DNA of 64,000 nt from Marinomonas rhodophyticola (GCF_026113935.1 NZ_JAPEUL010000011.1:124001-188000), one strand, 5' to 3'. Numbered from the stretch's first letter, positions 38,448-48,133 are shown. The notes: generated from the sequence alone by a model not told the origin. Program-made: numbers and translations.

Positions 38448-39308
38448 ATGAAAAGTAGTCGATCTTACCCATATTGGTTTATTTTACCGGGAGGGCTGGT
38501 GTATCTGGTGCTATTTCTAGTGCCAACGGTTGCCGCTTTTTGGTTTAGTTTGACCCATTGGGATTTATTTGAAACCCGTTTTATTGGTTTGGAAAATTAT
38601 TATCAGTTTTTGAGGGAGCCTTTTCTAATCACTGGGGTTGTGAATACGGTGATTTTTGGTGTGCTTACATCTATAGCCAAGTCTGTTTTGGGATTGTTAC
38701 TGGCTGTTTTATTGACATCAGGCTTACTGGGACAAAGCTTTCTAAGAACCTTGATTTTCTTCCCTGTTTTGGTCTCTACCATAGGTGTCGGCATTGCCTT
38801 CGCGGAAATCATGCACCCAGCAAGAGGGATGTTAAACATAGGGCTAAGTTATTTTGGTATTCAAGGTCCTGCTTGGCTGATTGATCCTAATTTGGCGCTT
38901 TTCTCTGTTGCCTTAGTGGATATTTGGAAAGGGGTTGGGCTGGCCACACTGATTTATATTGCAGGTCTTGCGACCATAAGTTCTGATTATTATGAAGCTG
39001 CACGCATTGACGGTGCTACTAAGTTGCAAATGTTTTTCCGCATAACGGTTCCCCTGGTTCGTCCGGCTACAGTGACAGTGGTAACGCTTTCTTTGATTGG
39101 TGGCTTACGTTCATTCGATATCATTTGGGCGATGACAAAAGGCGGCCCTGGATTTTCTTCTGATGTATTAGCATCGGTTATCTATAAACAGTATCAGGCT
39201 GGTTTCTATGGGCTTTCGACAGCGGGTAACATTATTTTGTTTGCGCTGGTGGCTTTTATTGTGATTCCTCTAACGTATTGGTTCAACCGTAGAGAGGTGG
39301 ACTTATGA
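38448..39308 (+). CDS. sugar ABC transporter permease 1 (MalF type)
   Basis: A 286-residue six-helix permease. The coupling loop EAARIDGATKLQMFFRITVP, which docks on the ATPase, is clear. TTGGAGGATTT precedes the ATG; a GTG at 38433 is a possible alternative start. Its end overlaps the next permease by four bases (ATGA). Confidence 0.92.
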   Translation: MKSSRSYPYWFILPGGLVYLVLFLVPTVAAFWFSLTHWDLFETRFIGLENYYQFLREPFLITGVVNTVIFGVLTSIAKSVLGLLLAVLLTSGLLGQSFLRTLIFFPVLVSTIGVGIAFAEIMHPARGMLNIGLSYFGIQGPAWLIDPNLALFSVALVDIWKGVGLATLIYIAGLATISSDYYEAARIDGATKLQMFFRITVPLVRPATVTVVTLSLIGGLRSFDIIWAMTKGGPGFSSDVLASVIYKQYQAGFYGLSTAGNIILFALVAFIVIPLTYWFNRREVDL

Positions 39309-40129
39309 AACGTCAGCAAATTATCAATGGTGTTATAGCTCTGGTTATTGGCGTTTTAATCTTTGTTACGCCTTTTATTTTTATTGGCCTCACGGCGGTA
39401 AAATCGGCGGCAGAGGCTTCTCAACTAGGGCTATCATGGCCTTCTGAATGGTTATTTTGGGATAACTTAGTGGCAGTAATTCAAGCCAGAAACTATATGT
39501 TGCTGCTTGCCTATTTTAATTCAACCGTGATTACCGTTGGTGCTATTTCATTGTTAGTTATTTCTGCGGCTATGATTGGTTATGTTATACAAAGAAGACC
39601 ATCTAAATGGAATGGTTTTATTTACGCTTTGATACTGGCCGGATTGATGATTCCGCCTGCCGTTGTACCAACGATTTGGCTGATTAAAGAACTGCATTTA
39701 TTTAAAACCTTACACGGTATGATTTTGATACAGGTGGCCTACGGTCTTTCTTTCTCGGTACTGCTGTTTCGCTCTTTTATTGCCAGTATTCCAAGAGATC
39801 TTGATGAAGCCGCCATCATTGACGGTGCTAAACCTTGGCAGGTGTTTTTTAAAGTTATATTGCCCCTGTTAAAGCCAGTAACGGTAACGGTTATCTTGGT
39901 TCAATCTGTGACCATATTTAATGACTTTACCAACCCACTGTATTACTTGCCGGGCAAAGATAACGTGACCGTACAATTGACTCTGTATAACTTTCAAAGT
40001 CAGTTTTCTTCCCAGATGAATTTGCTTTTTATGAACATTCTTCTCGTCACCATACCGCCTCTTATTATGTTTATTTTCTTTAATAAGCAAATTGTAAAAG
40101 GTATGACCGCAGGCGCAGTAAAAGGATAA
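39305..40129 (+). CDS. sugar ABC transporter permease 2 (MalG type)
   Basis: A 274-residue six-helix permease partner. Coupling loop [20 protein letters not shown] and the [13 protein letters not shown] region are typical. It overlaps the upstream permease and ends four bases before the ATPase gene. Confidence 0.92.
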   Translation: MKRQQIINGVIALVIGVLIFVTPFIFIGLTAVKSAAEASQLGLSWPSEWLFWDNLVAVIQARNYMLLLAYFNSTVITVGAISLLVISAAMIGYVIQRRPSKWNGFIYALILAGLMIPPAVVPTIWLIKELHLFKTLHGMILIQVAYGLSFSVLLFRSFIASIPRDLDEAAIIDGAKPWQVFFKVILPLLKPVTVTVILVQSVTIFNDFTNPLYYLPGKDNVTVQLTLYNFQSQFSSQMNLLFMNILLVTIPPLIMFIFFNKQIVKGMTAGAVKG

Positions 40130-40133
40130 AACG

Positions 40134-41111
40134 ATGGCTACCGTAAGATTAAAAAATATACACAAAGAATTTAATGGCGTTAAAATTCTGAAAGGCATTG
40201 ATTTAGACGTGAATGATGGCGAGTTTTGTGTGTTTGTCGGACCTTCCGGCTGCGGAAAATCCACCTTGTTACGTATTATCTCAGGTTTGGAAGACGCAAC
40301 CAGCGGTACAATTGAGATCGGGGGAAAAGATGTTACTAAGTCCGATCCAATTGATCGTGGCATTGCTATGGTATTTCAAAGTTATGCTCTGTATCCGCAC
40401 TTGACTGTCAGAGACAATATTGGCTTTGGTCTGAGTTTAGCTAAGCGTCCTAAAAACGAGATTAGAGAAAGAGTGGATGCTGCTGCGAAAATGTTGCAGC
40501 TTGAATCTCTTCTGGATCGCAAACCCAAAGATCTGTCTGGTGGACAGCGTCAGCGTGTGGCGATTGGTCGGGCCATCGTACGAGAGCCAGAAGTGTTTTT
40601 GTTTGATGAACCGCTTTCTAATCTGGATGCGGCGTTACGTTCTAAAATGCGCATCGAATTGACGGAGCTGCATGCCACTTTGAATGCCACCATGATCTAT
40701 GTTACCCACGATCAAATTGAAGCCATGACAATGGCTGACAAGATTGTGGTACTCAATGCAGGTCATATTGAGCAGGTTGGCACGCCTATGGAGCTATATC
40801 ATCATCCCCAGACGCCTTTTGTAGCCGGTTTCATTGGTAGTCCAAAAATGAACTTGTTTGAAGGGGCTATTGCCAAGGAACATAACGCTGATCTTTACGG
40901 AATACGTCCTGAGCATTTGACCCTATCGCCGAAAGAAGGGAAATGGAAAGGCGTTGTTAAACACATTGAGCAGCTAGGGGCTGATGCTATTGTCCATATT
41001 CACGTTGAGTCATTGGGAATGCTGGTGGCCCGTGCGGATGGGGAGTTCTCTATTACGGCTGGAAGTACTATATACGCCACACCACAAGAGGGAAAAGAAC
41101 ATCTTTTCTAG
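40134..41111 (+). CDS. sugar ABC transporter ATP-binding protein (MsmX/UgpC type)
   Basis: A 325-residue ATPase of CUT1 importers. Walker [11 protein letters not shown]-loop [14 protein letters not shown], signature [15 protein letters not shown], Walker [13 protein letters not shown] and switch His VTHD. The C-terminal regulatory TOBE part (~235-325, [10 protein letters not shown]) is shorter than in the ~360-residue relatives but ends naturally (EHLF). Last gene of the GH78 operon; a terminator follows. Confidence 0.93.
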   Translation: MATVRLKNIHKEFNGVKILKGIDLDVNDGEFCVFVGPSGCGKSTLLRIISGLEDATSGTIEIGGKDVTKSDPIDRGIAMVFQSYALYPHLTVRDNIGFGLSLAKRPKNEIRERVDAAAKMLQLESLLDRKPKDLSGGQRQRVAIGRAIVREPEVFLFDEPLSNLDAALRSKMRIELTELHATLNATMIYVTHDQIEAMTMADKIVVLNAGHIEQVGTPMELYHHPQTPFVAGFIGSPKMNLFEGAIAKEHNADLYGIRPEHLTLSPKEGKWKGVVKHIEQLGADAIVHIHVESLGMLVARADGEFSITAGSTIYATPQEGKEHLF

Positions 41112-41128
41112 GGGGCGACACAATCAGT

Positions 41129-41160
41129 AAAAAGAGGGACTCTATTTCTTCCCTCTTTTT
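41129..41160 (+). terminator. terminator after the CUT1 operon
   Basis: AAAAAGAGGGA / TCCCTCTTTTT with a 10-base loop, immediately downstream of the ATPase stop. The A run also allows use by the convergent lldD gene. Confidence 0.85.
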
Positions 41161-41186
41161 ATTTAGCAGTCTAATACAGTCGAAGA

Positions 41187-42336
41187 CTAAGACCGAAACC
41201 GTAAGTTATCTCTCGTTAGTTGATCAATCGAGGTTTTGCCCATGAGTTTCATGTCGCGTTCGAGTTCGGCTTTCATTAAGCCTAGGGCGCGTTCGACGCC
41301 AGGTTGTCCTGCGGCGGCAAGTGGGTATAAGTACATGCGGCCAATGCCGACGGCTTTGGCGCCGAGGGATAGGGCTTTGAGTACGTGGGTGCCGCGCTGT
41401 ATGCCACTGTCGAAGATGACGTCGATTTCATCGCCCACTTCATCGACGATTTCTGCGAGCTGATCGAAGGAGCTGCGGGAACCATCAAGCTGACGACCGC
41501 CGTGGTTGGAAATGATGATACCCGTGCAGCCAATTTCCACTGCTTTACGAGCGTCTTCTCGACTCATAATGCCTTTCAAGCAGAACTGTCCGTCCCAGAA
41601 TTTCACCATCTCTGCCACGTCGTCCCAGTTCATTGATGGATCGAGCATGTTGGTAAAGTAGTCGCCAATTGAGGTGGCACCAGAGTCCCATGTCGACGTG
41701 TTCTTCCAGTTGCGGTAAGCGAAATTTCTCGTGAGTCACGTAGTTAATGCCCCACATAGGTTTCAGAATAAATTGCAGCATGCCTTTTAGATTTAATTTA
41801 AAAGGAATGGCGAAGCCTGTGCGAAGGTCGCGTTCGCGGTTGCCGCCAGTAATGGAGTCAACGGTGAGCATCATTACTTGTATGCCTGAATCTTTGGCGC
41901 GTTGCATCATGGCACGGTTCAGTTCGCGGTCTTTATGAAAGTAAAACTGGTAGACCTGAGGGGTGGTGGTTTGCTTGGCGATTTCTTCCATGCTCACTGT
42001 GCCAAGGGACGATACGCCAAACATGGTGCCGTATTTTTCGGCGGCATTGGCGACGGCTCTTTCACCATCATGATGGAATAAGCGTTGTAAGGCGGTGGGC
42101 GAACAATAGATGGGCAGTGCGAGTTTTTGCCCCATGACGGTGACGGACAGATCCACGTCTTTTACGCCAGTGAGTACGCTTGGCACTAGGTCACAGCTTT
42201 CAAAGGCGGCGGTGTTGCGGCGGTAGGTGGTTTCATCGTCTGCGCCGCCATCAATGTAATTAAAAATGGGGCTTGGTAGGCGTTTTTTGGCTAGGGTGCG
42301 AAAGTCTTGGAAATTGTGGCAATCTTTGAGACGCAT
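41187..42336 (-). CDS. lldD: FMN-dependent alpha-hydroxy-acid (L-lactate) dehydrogenase, frameshifted
   Basis: A flavin TIM-barrel oxidase/dehydrogenase. Blocks: FNYIDGGADDETTYRRN, PIYCSPTALQRLFHHDGE, YQFYFHKDRE, then after the break IGCTGIIISNHGGRQLDGS with the catalytic His and VIFDSGIQRGTHVLKA. The two frames (to 41545 and from ~41690) join at AGTCCCA (41684-41690), where one base is extra. About 382 residues. It would oxidise the L-lactate made from rhamnose by RhaD, which fits its place beside the rhamnose genes. Divergent from a LysR gene. Confidence 0.9.
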
Positions 42337-42454
42337 GGATTTTGCTCCTTTTCTTTTATTCCTTAACTATAGTCCTAGTTTTATTTGTGATAAATACGAC
42401 ATAAACTAATAAACTGTTTCTTAAAACATCTTAATGAAAAAGGGATAAACGATT

Positions 42455-43354
42455 GTGAACGCTGCAGACTTAACGCTTTTTGTGAATGTCGCCGATGCGG
42501 GTTCGTTTAATAAAGCTGCAGAGCAAGCAGGCTTGTCAACGCCAGCGCTGAGCAAACGCATTAGTAAGCTGGAACAAGATCTCGGTGCGCAGTTGATTCA
42601 TCGCACCACAAGACGACTCAGTCTGACCGAAGCGGGTGAGAGTTTATACGTTCACGCCAAGAATATAGAAGGCCAAGTAAACGATGCGATTGCCTCTGTG
42701 TCGGCGTTTAGCCAAGGTTTAACAGGCACCATAAAGATGTCTGTACCGACGATTTCGGGGGAGTTATTACTGGCCGAAGCCATTGCCGAGTTTTGTCAGA
42801 AATATCCCAATATCAGCGTGGATATGCGCCTAGAAAATGACTTTGTGGATTTGGTAGGCGAAGGATTGGATCTGGCGATTCGTACAGGCAAGTTGGAAGA
42901 CTCTAGTTTGATCGCCAAGCCGTTAATCCAATCCAACTGGATTGTCTGTTGCTCGCCCAGTTACGTGGAGCGTCATGGCGAAGTCAGAGATTTAGAGGCT
43001 TTGAAAGACCATAACTGTCTAGCTTATACCTACCAAGCCCAAGGCTCGTTCGATTGGCGCTTTACTCGAAACGGTATCGAAGAGAGTGTGCGAATTAGCG
43101 GTAGCTTTGCCACGAATAATGCCCAAGCATTACGCAAGGCCGCCTTGGCAGGTTTTGGAATTGTGTATGTGCCGCGCTGCAGTGTGTATGAAGATTTGCA
43201 GCAAGGTAAGCTGGTTGCTATCTTGACGGATTATCAACCACGCCGACTGGGTGTTTATGCCATTTACCCCTTTACCAAATACCTGCCGGAAAAGCTTCGC
43301 TTATTGATTGAGCATATCAAACAGGCGTATCAGGATAAGAAAGAATACTTTTAG
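42455..43354 (+). CDS. LysR family transcriptional regulator
   Basis: A 299-residue LysR protein of the CrgA/DsdC-like group (ADLTLFVNVADAGSFNKAAE, then LSTPALSKRISKLEQDLGAQ; LIHRTTRRLSLTEAG). GTG start with AGGGAT upstream. It is divergent from lldD with 118 bases between, so lldD is the likely target. Complete. Confidence 0.92.
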   Translation: MNAADLTLFVNVADAGSFNKAAEQAGLSTPALSKRISKLEQDLGAQLIHRTTRRLSLTEAGESLYVHAKNIEGQVNDAIASVSAFSQGLTGTIKMSVPTISGELLLAEAIAEFCQKYPNISVDMRLENDFVDLVGEGLDLAIRTGKLEDSSLIAKPLIQSNWIVCCSPSYVERHGEVRDLEALKDHNCLAYTYQAQGSFDWRFTRNGIEESVRISGSFATNNAQALRKAALAGFGIVYVPRCSVYEDLQQGKLVAILTDYQPRRLGVYAIYPFTKYLPEKLRLLIEHIKQAYQDKKEYF

Positions 43355-43446
43355 CCAATCACCTAAGTGAAGAGGCTTTCCATTTCGCTGTTTTGTCCTT
43401 ATTCTTAACTTTTTAACCCTTTTATTTCATTTCGATGGGAACATTT

Positions 43447-43689
43447 ATGTCTGGTCAAGGTTCTGGTGGCAATGTACTGGCTGCGTTATGTAGCGTTTTT
43501 ATTCCTGGATTAGGTCAATTAGTCCAAGGACGAATCTTTATGGCGTTGTTCTTTTTTGTAACAACCGCTGCGAATTATGCCTTGGGCGCGACCGTTATCC
43601 TGTTTTTCATGTGGCTGGTCGGAGCGGTTTTTCATCTGTGGTCTATCATTGACGCTGCGCGTTTTTCTCGAATTCGTTCGGTTTTATGA
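43447..43689 (+). CDS. small two-helix membrane protein (TM2/DUF5683-like)
   Basis: About 80 residues: short polar Gly-rich start (SGQGSGGN), then two hydrophobic segments with SVFIPGLGQLVQGRIFMALF, a pattern shared by TM2-like small membrane proteins, and a basic end. An ATG at 43435 would add four residues; GGGA lies before 43447. Function unknown. Convergent with the DoxX gene. Confidence 0.65.
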   Translation: MSGQGSGGNVLAALCSVFIPGLGQLVQGRIFMALFFFVTTAANYALGATVILFFMWLVGAVFHLWSIIDAARFSRIRSVL

Positions 43690-43725
43690 TGTTGATTTCG
43701 TGGCGGGAAAAAATCGTTTGAGCAT

Positions 43726-43756
43726 AAAAGGAGCCAAGTTGAAATAGGCTCCTTTT
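43726..43756. terminator. bidirectional terminator
   Basis: AAAAGGAGCC / GGCTCCTTTT with an 11-base loop between two convergent genes. Confidence 0.85.
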
Positions 43757-43776
43757 TTATACTTTTTCGTACCGCT

Positions 43777-44352
43777 TTAGAATTGCTTTTTAAGTAGGCG
43801 ATCTAGCGAGAAATAACCGCCACCAAATGCGGCGATTAATAACGCGCCAGCAGACCAAAAAATAGACGCCAGTTCGGCTTTTAATTGTACCGAAGTCAGA
43901 AAAGCACCGCCGCCATCAGCTAAACGTTTGACGCCATTAGCAGTAAAAAATTCACTGCCAGCGTTCAGTGCCTCTATGCCTGCTTGAGTTAATAATGCAT
44001 CACCATAAGGATGAGCGAAATGGAACCATAAGGTGATGGCTAACATGACGGCATTGGCTAGTGCGATGGGGCGCGTTAGCAAACCTGCCGCAATAAACAT
44101 ACCACCAAAAAACTGCATGCCAGCTAGCATGGGAGACCAAAGCCAGCCAGGATAAAAGCCTAGGTTTTCTACAAAACCGACTTGAGCAAAGGGAGCGACT
44201 ATTTTTGGCCAGCCTTCAATAACAAGCATGCCGCCAATAATAATACGGAACAATGCCCAGCCAAATGGTTGAGCAAACACATTGTAGAAATTGCTCATAA
44301 ATGGTAGGTATAGGTGGTTTTTTTCGTTCTTAAAGACAGGTAGATTGGACAT
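43777..44352 (-). CDS. DoxX family membrane protein
   Basis: A 191-residue protein with four membrane helices; GWALFRIIIGGMLVIEGWPK and GMQFFGGMFIAAGLLTRPIA are typical of DoxX. GAGAGGG five bases before the ATG at 44352 supports that start over 44412. DoxX proteins are linked to redox or thiol stress in some bacteria; the role here is unknown. A long loop (~110-150) between helices 3 and 4 is notable. Confidence 0.85.
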   Translation of the reverse strand: MSNLPVFKNEKNHLYLPFMSNFYNVFAQPFGWALFRIIIGGMLVIEGWPKIVAPFAQVGFVENLGFYPGWLWSPMLAGMQFFGGMFIAAGLLTRPIALANAVMLAITLWFHFAHPYGDALLTQAGIEALNAGSEFFTANGVKRLADGGGAFLTSVQLKAELASIFWSAGALLIAAFGGGYFSLDRLLKKQF

Positions 44353-44579
44353 GTTTTCCCTCTCGACGTTGGTCGTTTCCATAGGTGGTTTTGATAAGCA
44401 AGAGAATAGCATTAGGTATTTTTATAGTGCTGATTTGGATCAAACTATTGCTGTTCAAATGAGATGAAATGGAAACTTAATTTTTAGGCGAAATCGTCCT
44501 TTTAGTCTAAAAAACGTTTTTATGGTGAAATTTAGAAGTACATTGGCGTAGTCCCATTACAAAGTAGGCGAGATGTAGC

Positions 44580-45005
44580 GTGAAGATTCGAATGTTCGAT
44601 AATAATGACAGGGAGCAAGTGGTTGCTTTGTGGCATGCTTGTGGCCTTGTGGTTCCGCAAAATGATCCGATCAAAGACATCGACAGGAAGCTTAACGTCG
44701 ATCCTGATTTATTTTTGGTGGGTCATGTAGGAGATGAAATCATTGCTACTGTGATGGGCGGTTATGAAGGCCATCGTGGTTGGATTAATTATTTAGCGGT
44801 AAAACCGTCGCACCAAAGAAAGGACTTTGGTCAAGCGATAATGCAGGCTGTGGAGGCTCTGATAAAAGCCAAGGGCTGCCCAAAAATCAATTTACAAGTT
44901 CGTTCTTCTAACGAAGCGGTGATTCGGTTTTATCAATCTTTAGGTTATGGCGTAGAGCCTGTGATTGGCATGGGTAAGCGCCTAGAAATAGATTTAGACA
45001 GATAG
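44580..45005 (+). CDS. ypeA: GNAT family acetyltransferase (YpeA-like)
   Basis: A 141-residue GNAT enzyme. The acetyl-CoA loop is INYLAVKPSHQRKDFGQAIM, and CPKINLQVRSSNEAVIRFYQ with the final GKRLEID match E. coli YpeA. GTG start after AGGCGAG. The loop reads QRKDFG where QRxGxG is typical, so one Gly is replaced by Asp. Substrate unknown. Confidence 0.85.
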   Translation: MKIRMFDNNDREQVVALWHACGLVVPQNDPIKDIDRKLNVDPDLFLVGHVGDEIIATVMGGYEGHRGWINYLAVKPSHQRKDFGQAIMQAVEALIKAKGCPKINLQVRSSNEAVIRFYQSLGYGVEPVIGMGKRLEIDLDR

Positions 45006-45021
45006 CCAATAGGCTATCTGT
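44998..45021. terminator. hairpin spanning two convergent stop codons
   Basis: ACAGATAGCC / GGCTATCTGT with a 4-base loop. It contains the stop of the acetyltransferase and the stop of the convergent dehydrogenase; no long T run, so terminator strength is uncertain. Confidence 0.5.
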
Positions 45022-45991
45022 TCAACAAATGCTGATTGGCGCAGTTCTGCGAGATATCGCCATTAAGCGCATTGATCAGGTTGTTCACCGCGCAAGTAAT
45101 CATAGCAAGACGGGTTTCTGCCGTTGCTGAGCCGATATGTGGGAATAAGACTGCGTTGTCGAGTTTACAAAGCGGTGAATCGCCAGATAAAGGTTCGACT
45201 TCAAAGACGTCTAAACCCGCCGCGCGAATAGTGCCATTGCTTAAGGCGTTGATAAGAGCCGCTTCGTCGATCACTTTTCCGCGAGAGCCATTAATAAAAA
45301 TGGAATTTGGCTTCATCATAGCAAATTCTTTTGCGCCGATTAATCGTTCCGTTTCGGCGGTTAATGGCGTCATCACACAGACGAAGTCGGATGTTTTCAG
45401 CAGTTCTTCCATCTCCATATAGGCAGCATTTAAGTCTTGTTCGGCGTCCAGTTTGCGACTCCGGTTGCTGTATTGAATCTTCATATCAAAACCAAAATAC
45501 CCTCGTTTGGCGATGGCATATCCAATACGACCCATACCAATAATGCCAAGGGTTTTACCGTGTACGTCTGTGCCATACAAGGCTTCACCTATGTTGCTGG
45601 TCCAGCGACCTTCACGTACCATGTTAGATAGCTCAACAGCACGGCGAGCTGCACACATGATAAGTGTGAACATGGTGTCGGCTGTGGTTTCATCTAATAC
45701 CCCTGGTGTGTGCATTAATGGAATGCCACGCTCGGTGAGGTAATTCAAGTCGTATAGATCTGTACCAACGGAAATCGTTGATGCGGCTTTAAGCTTAGGA
45801 GCAAGGTTCAATAGTTCTGCACTCATCTTCGTGCTTGTGCCTATTAAGCCTTCTGCGTCGGCAAGGGCCGCTTTAAAGGCCTCTTTGTTGTCTTCATTGA
45901 TGCCATTGAAGAAGGTGACATCAAATTGTTCCTCGAGTCGATGGCGCTCTTCTACTGGAATGTCTCGGTATAAAATGACTTTTTTCTTCAT
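45014..45991 (-). CDS. 2-ketogluconate/glyoxylate reductase (GhrB/KguD type)
   Basis: A 325-residue D-isomer 2-hydroxyacid dehydrogenase. NAD(P) motif GKTLGIIGMGRIG, catalytic Arg in NGSRGKVIDE, Glu in AAGLDVFEVEPL and His in LFPHIGSATAETR. Closely follows E. coli GhrB in layout (STISVG, YGTDVH). One base after a KguK-like kinase; in pseudomonads the pair kguK-kguD turns 2-ketogluconate into 6-phosphogluconate, so a KguD role is likely here. Confidence 0.9.
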   Translation of the reverse strand: MKKKVILYRDIPVEERHRLEEQFDVTFFNGINEDNKEAFKAALADAEGLIGTSTKMSAELLNLAPKLKAASTISVGTDLYDLNYLTERGIPLMHTPGVLDETTADTMFTLIMCAARRAVELSNMVREGRWTSNIGEALYGTDVHGKTLGIIGMGRIGYAIAKRGYFGFDMKIQYSNRSRKLDAEQDLNAAYMEMEELLKTSDFVCVMTPLTAETERLIGAKEFAMMKPNSIFINGSRGKVIDEAALINALSNGTIRAAGLDVFEVEPLSGDSPLCKLDNAVLFPHIGSATAETRLAMITCAVNNLINALNGDISQNCANQHLLNR

Positions 45992-45992
45992 T

Positions 45993-46952
45993 TTATGACT
46001 CCTTTTCTAACTGGTTAAGTATGGCTCTAGTTGGCAAGCCTTCGCTGTCGCCACGCACTTGCACCGTTAAAGAGCCTAGCAGATTGCCGCGACGAGCAGA
46101 TTGCTCCATTGTTTTCCCTTCAAGCAACGCCGATATCACGCCAACGGCAAAGCTATCACCAGCCCCCACCGTATCGACCACTTTTGTTACAGGAAAGCCA
46201 GCGACGGTGCCAGATTCTCCCTTACTGGTTTTAAAGTATGCGCCTTTGCTACCAAGCTTGACGATAACGGTTTTGACGCCATGCTGGAGATAAAAGTCTG
46301 CAATCACTTCAGGTTGGTCACTACCCGCGAGGATTTTGCCTTCTTCTATACCTGGTAGAACGATGTCACTGGCAAAGGCAAACTCATTAATGGTTGCCAC
46401 CATGGTCGCTTGATCTGGCCACAAAGTAGGGCGCAAATTGGTATCAAAAGACACGCTACAACCTTGTTCTTTGGCTAGGTTTAAGGCGTGCTTTGTTGCT
46501 TCACGCATTGTGCTAGATACTGCTATCGAGATGCCCGTTAGATGCAAATGGGTATCCGTTTTGAATAAATTTTCGTCAATGTCTGTCGTGCTTAACGTGG
46601 AAGCAGCCGAATTTTTGCGGAAGTACTCGACCTTAGGATCGCTGCCATCGGTGACATTGGATTTCAGCATAAAACCAGTAGGGTGACTGGTACTTTCAGA
46701 AATCCAATCCGTACGAATGTTTTCTTTGCTGATCGCTTGGCGAATAAATTGACCAAAACTGTCTTTGCCTACCTTGCTAATGTAGCTGGCTTCAAAACCT
46801 AAACGTGCCATACCAATAGCGACATTGACTTCCGCCCCAGCTAAAGAGCGATGAAACTCTTCGATGTCGGCAAGTTGTCCCGGTGTTTTCGCCACAAACA
46901 TGGCCATGGCTTCGCCAAGCGTGACAAAAGAGGGTGTTTGATTGAGTTGCAT
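45993..46952 (-). CDS. kguK: PfkB family 2-ketogluconate / KDG kinase (KguK-like)
   Basis: A 319-residue ribokinase-fold sugar kinase. LGEAMAMFVAKTPGQLADIE, SLAGAEVNVAIGMARLGF, SFDTNLRPTLWPD and the catalytic anion-hole region VDTVGAGDSFAVGVISALLE resemble pseudomonad KguK closely; 2-keto-3-deoxygluconate kinases are the main alternative. If it is KdgK it could serve uronates released by the GH105 enzyme. Operon with the reductase downstream and preceded by a perfect palindromic operator. Confidence 0.88.
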   Translation of the reverse strand: MQLNQTPSFVTLGEAMAMFVAKTPGQLADIEEFHRSLAGAEVNVAIGMARLGFEASYISKVGKDSFGQFIRQAISKENIRTDWISESTSHPTGFMLKSNVTDGSDPKVEYFRKNSAASTLSTTDIDENLFKTDTHLHLTGISIAVSSTMREATKHALNLAKEQGCSVSFDTNLRPTLWPDQATMVATINEFAFASDIVLPGIEEGKILAGSDQPEVIADFYLQHGVKTVIVKLGSKGAYFKTSKGESGTVAGFPVTKVVDTVGAGDSFAVGVISALLEGKTMEQSARRGNLLGSLTVQVRGDSEGLPTRAILNQLEKES

Positions 46953-47011
46953 TTAGATTGCCCCTGAAGAGTTTGTGTTTATGGAGGTCAAATAAGTCTT
47001 CGATGAAAATA

Positions 47012-47031
47012 TCATGGAATCGATTCCATGA
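47012..47031. promoter_or_regulatory. 20-bp perfect palindrome, LacI/PtxS-type operator
   Basis: TCATGGAATCGATTCCATGA is its own reverse complement, with the central CG of LacI-family sites. It lies 60 bases upstream of the kguK start and 86 bases past the stop of the LacI gene, so it is placed to repress kguK-kguD. Confidence 0.82.
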
Positions 47032-47116
47032 ATAGAGTTTGTGAATCGCTTTTAAAAAATTATATGGTTGTTTTTTAATCATATAATTTTTATTTAAATG
47101 TTTTTTTGTAAAGGCA

Positions 47117-48133
47117 CTAGGTGGAATGACGAATAACGAGTTCGGCTTTGAGCTTTATGTGCTGCGGGGCTTCGTTGTTGCCTTGAACTCTAGCAAGCAA
47201 TCGCTCGCAAGCGGTTTGGCCTATGAGTTGTGTGGGTTGACGCATGACGGTGATGCCGCCTTCGAATAGTTGTGCCCATTCTGGGTCGTCTATGCTGATT
47301 AAACCAATTTGCGTGCCGATGCGAATGTCTAGCTGTTTCAAGGCTTTCGCTGTGCTCATCATGGCAACACCGTTGGTGGTGAAGATGGCTTTTTTGCGAT
47401 TTGGATGAGCGGCGATAAAGTTTGTAATGACCTTGACTAATAAGCTGACGCTCATCTTTTCGATTTCAATGACATCGCAGGTTATGTTGTCGTTTTCTTT
47501 GGTGAAAGCTTGAATGGCGTCGACCCTTGCTTGGCGAGGATCAATGGCGATGGATTCGGTAACCACTAAAATAGAGTCATAAGCTTGGGCTTGTAGGTGC
47601 TCGCAAGCCTCTTTTGCGGCGGCTTCGTTGTCGAGTCCGACCGTATCGAAGCCGAGAGAAGTATTGATTCTATCGACTAACACCAAAGGGCAAGAGATGC
47701 GCTTTAAGTTGCTGACTTGTTTTTGTGCCATGCCAGCCGTGTTGACGATGATGCCATCGACTCTGTGTGCTTCGAGCAAGGATAAATAACTGTCTTGTAA
47801 GTCTTTTTTGTTATCTGTATTGCAGACCATCAGCATGTAGCCTTCACGGCGACAAACGTGCTCTATTCCTTGTAACACATCGATAGAATAAGGGTTGGTC
47901 ACATCCGCCAGTAATAATCCGATGAGTTTTGAGTGTCCAGCTCTGAGCATGCGAGCCGAATGGTTAGGACGAAAATCAAGATGAGCAATGGCTTGCGCGA
48001 TTTTTTCTCGCAACTCTTCTGATAATTTGTCTTGTTCCCCGTTAAGGTAACGTGAAACACTGGTCTTACCCACTTTGGCGTATTTTGCCACATCTGAAAT
48101 GGTGGTGAAGCTTTTGTTATTTTTCTTCAGCAA
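47117..48133 (-). CDS. ptxS: LacI family regulator (PtxS/GntR-like)
   Basis: A 338-residue repressor: helix-turn-helix TTISDVAKYAKVGKTSVSRY with hinge FRPNHSARMLRAG, then a sugar-binding domain (~60-335). It is upstream of kguK-kguD on the same strand, as ptxS is in Pseudomonas, though kguE and the kguT transporter are missing here. Likely effector: 2-ketogluconate (family inference). Complete. Confidence 0.85.
   Translation of the reverse strand: MLKKNNKSFTTISDVAKYAKVGKTSVSRYLNGEQDKLSEELREKIAQAIAHLDFRPNHSARMLRAGHSKLIGLLLADVTNPYSIDVLQGIEHVCRREGYMLMVCNTDNKKDLQDSYLSLLEAHRVDGIIVNTAGMAQKQVSNLKRISCPLVLVDRINTSLGFDTVGLDNEAAAKEACEHLQAQAYDSILVVTESIAIDPRQARVDAIQAFTKENDNITCDVIEIEKMSVSLLVKVITNFIAAHPNRKKAIFTTNGVAMMSTAKALKQLDIRIGTQIGLISIDDPEWAQLFEGGITVMRQPTQLIGQTACERLLARVQGNNEAPQHIKLKAELVIRHST

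Noticed and set aside
44863-44869. GAGGCTC in the acetyltransferase as another broken GAGCTC
   Set aside because: The frame is intact across it (QAVEALIKAKG), so here the sequence is genuine.
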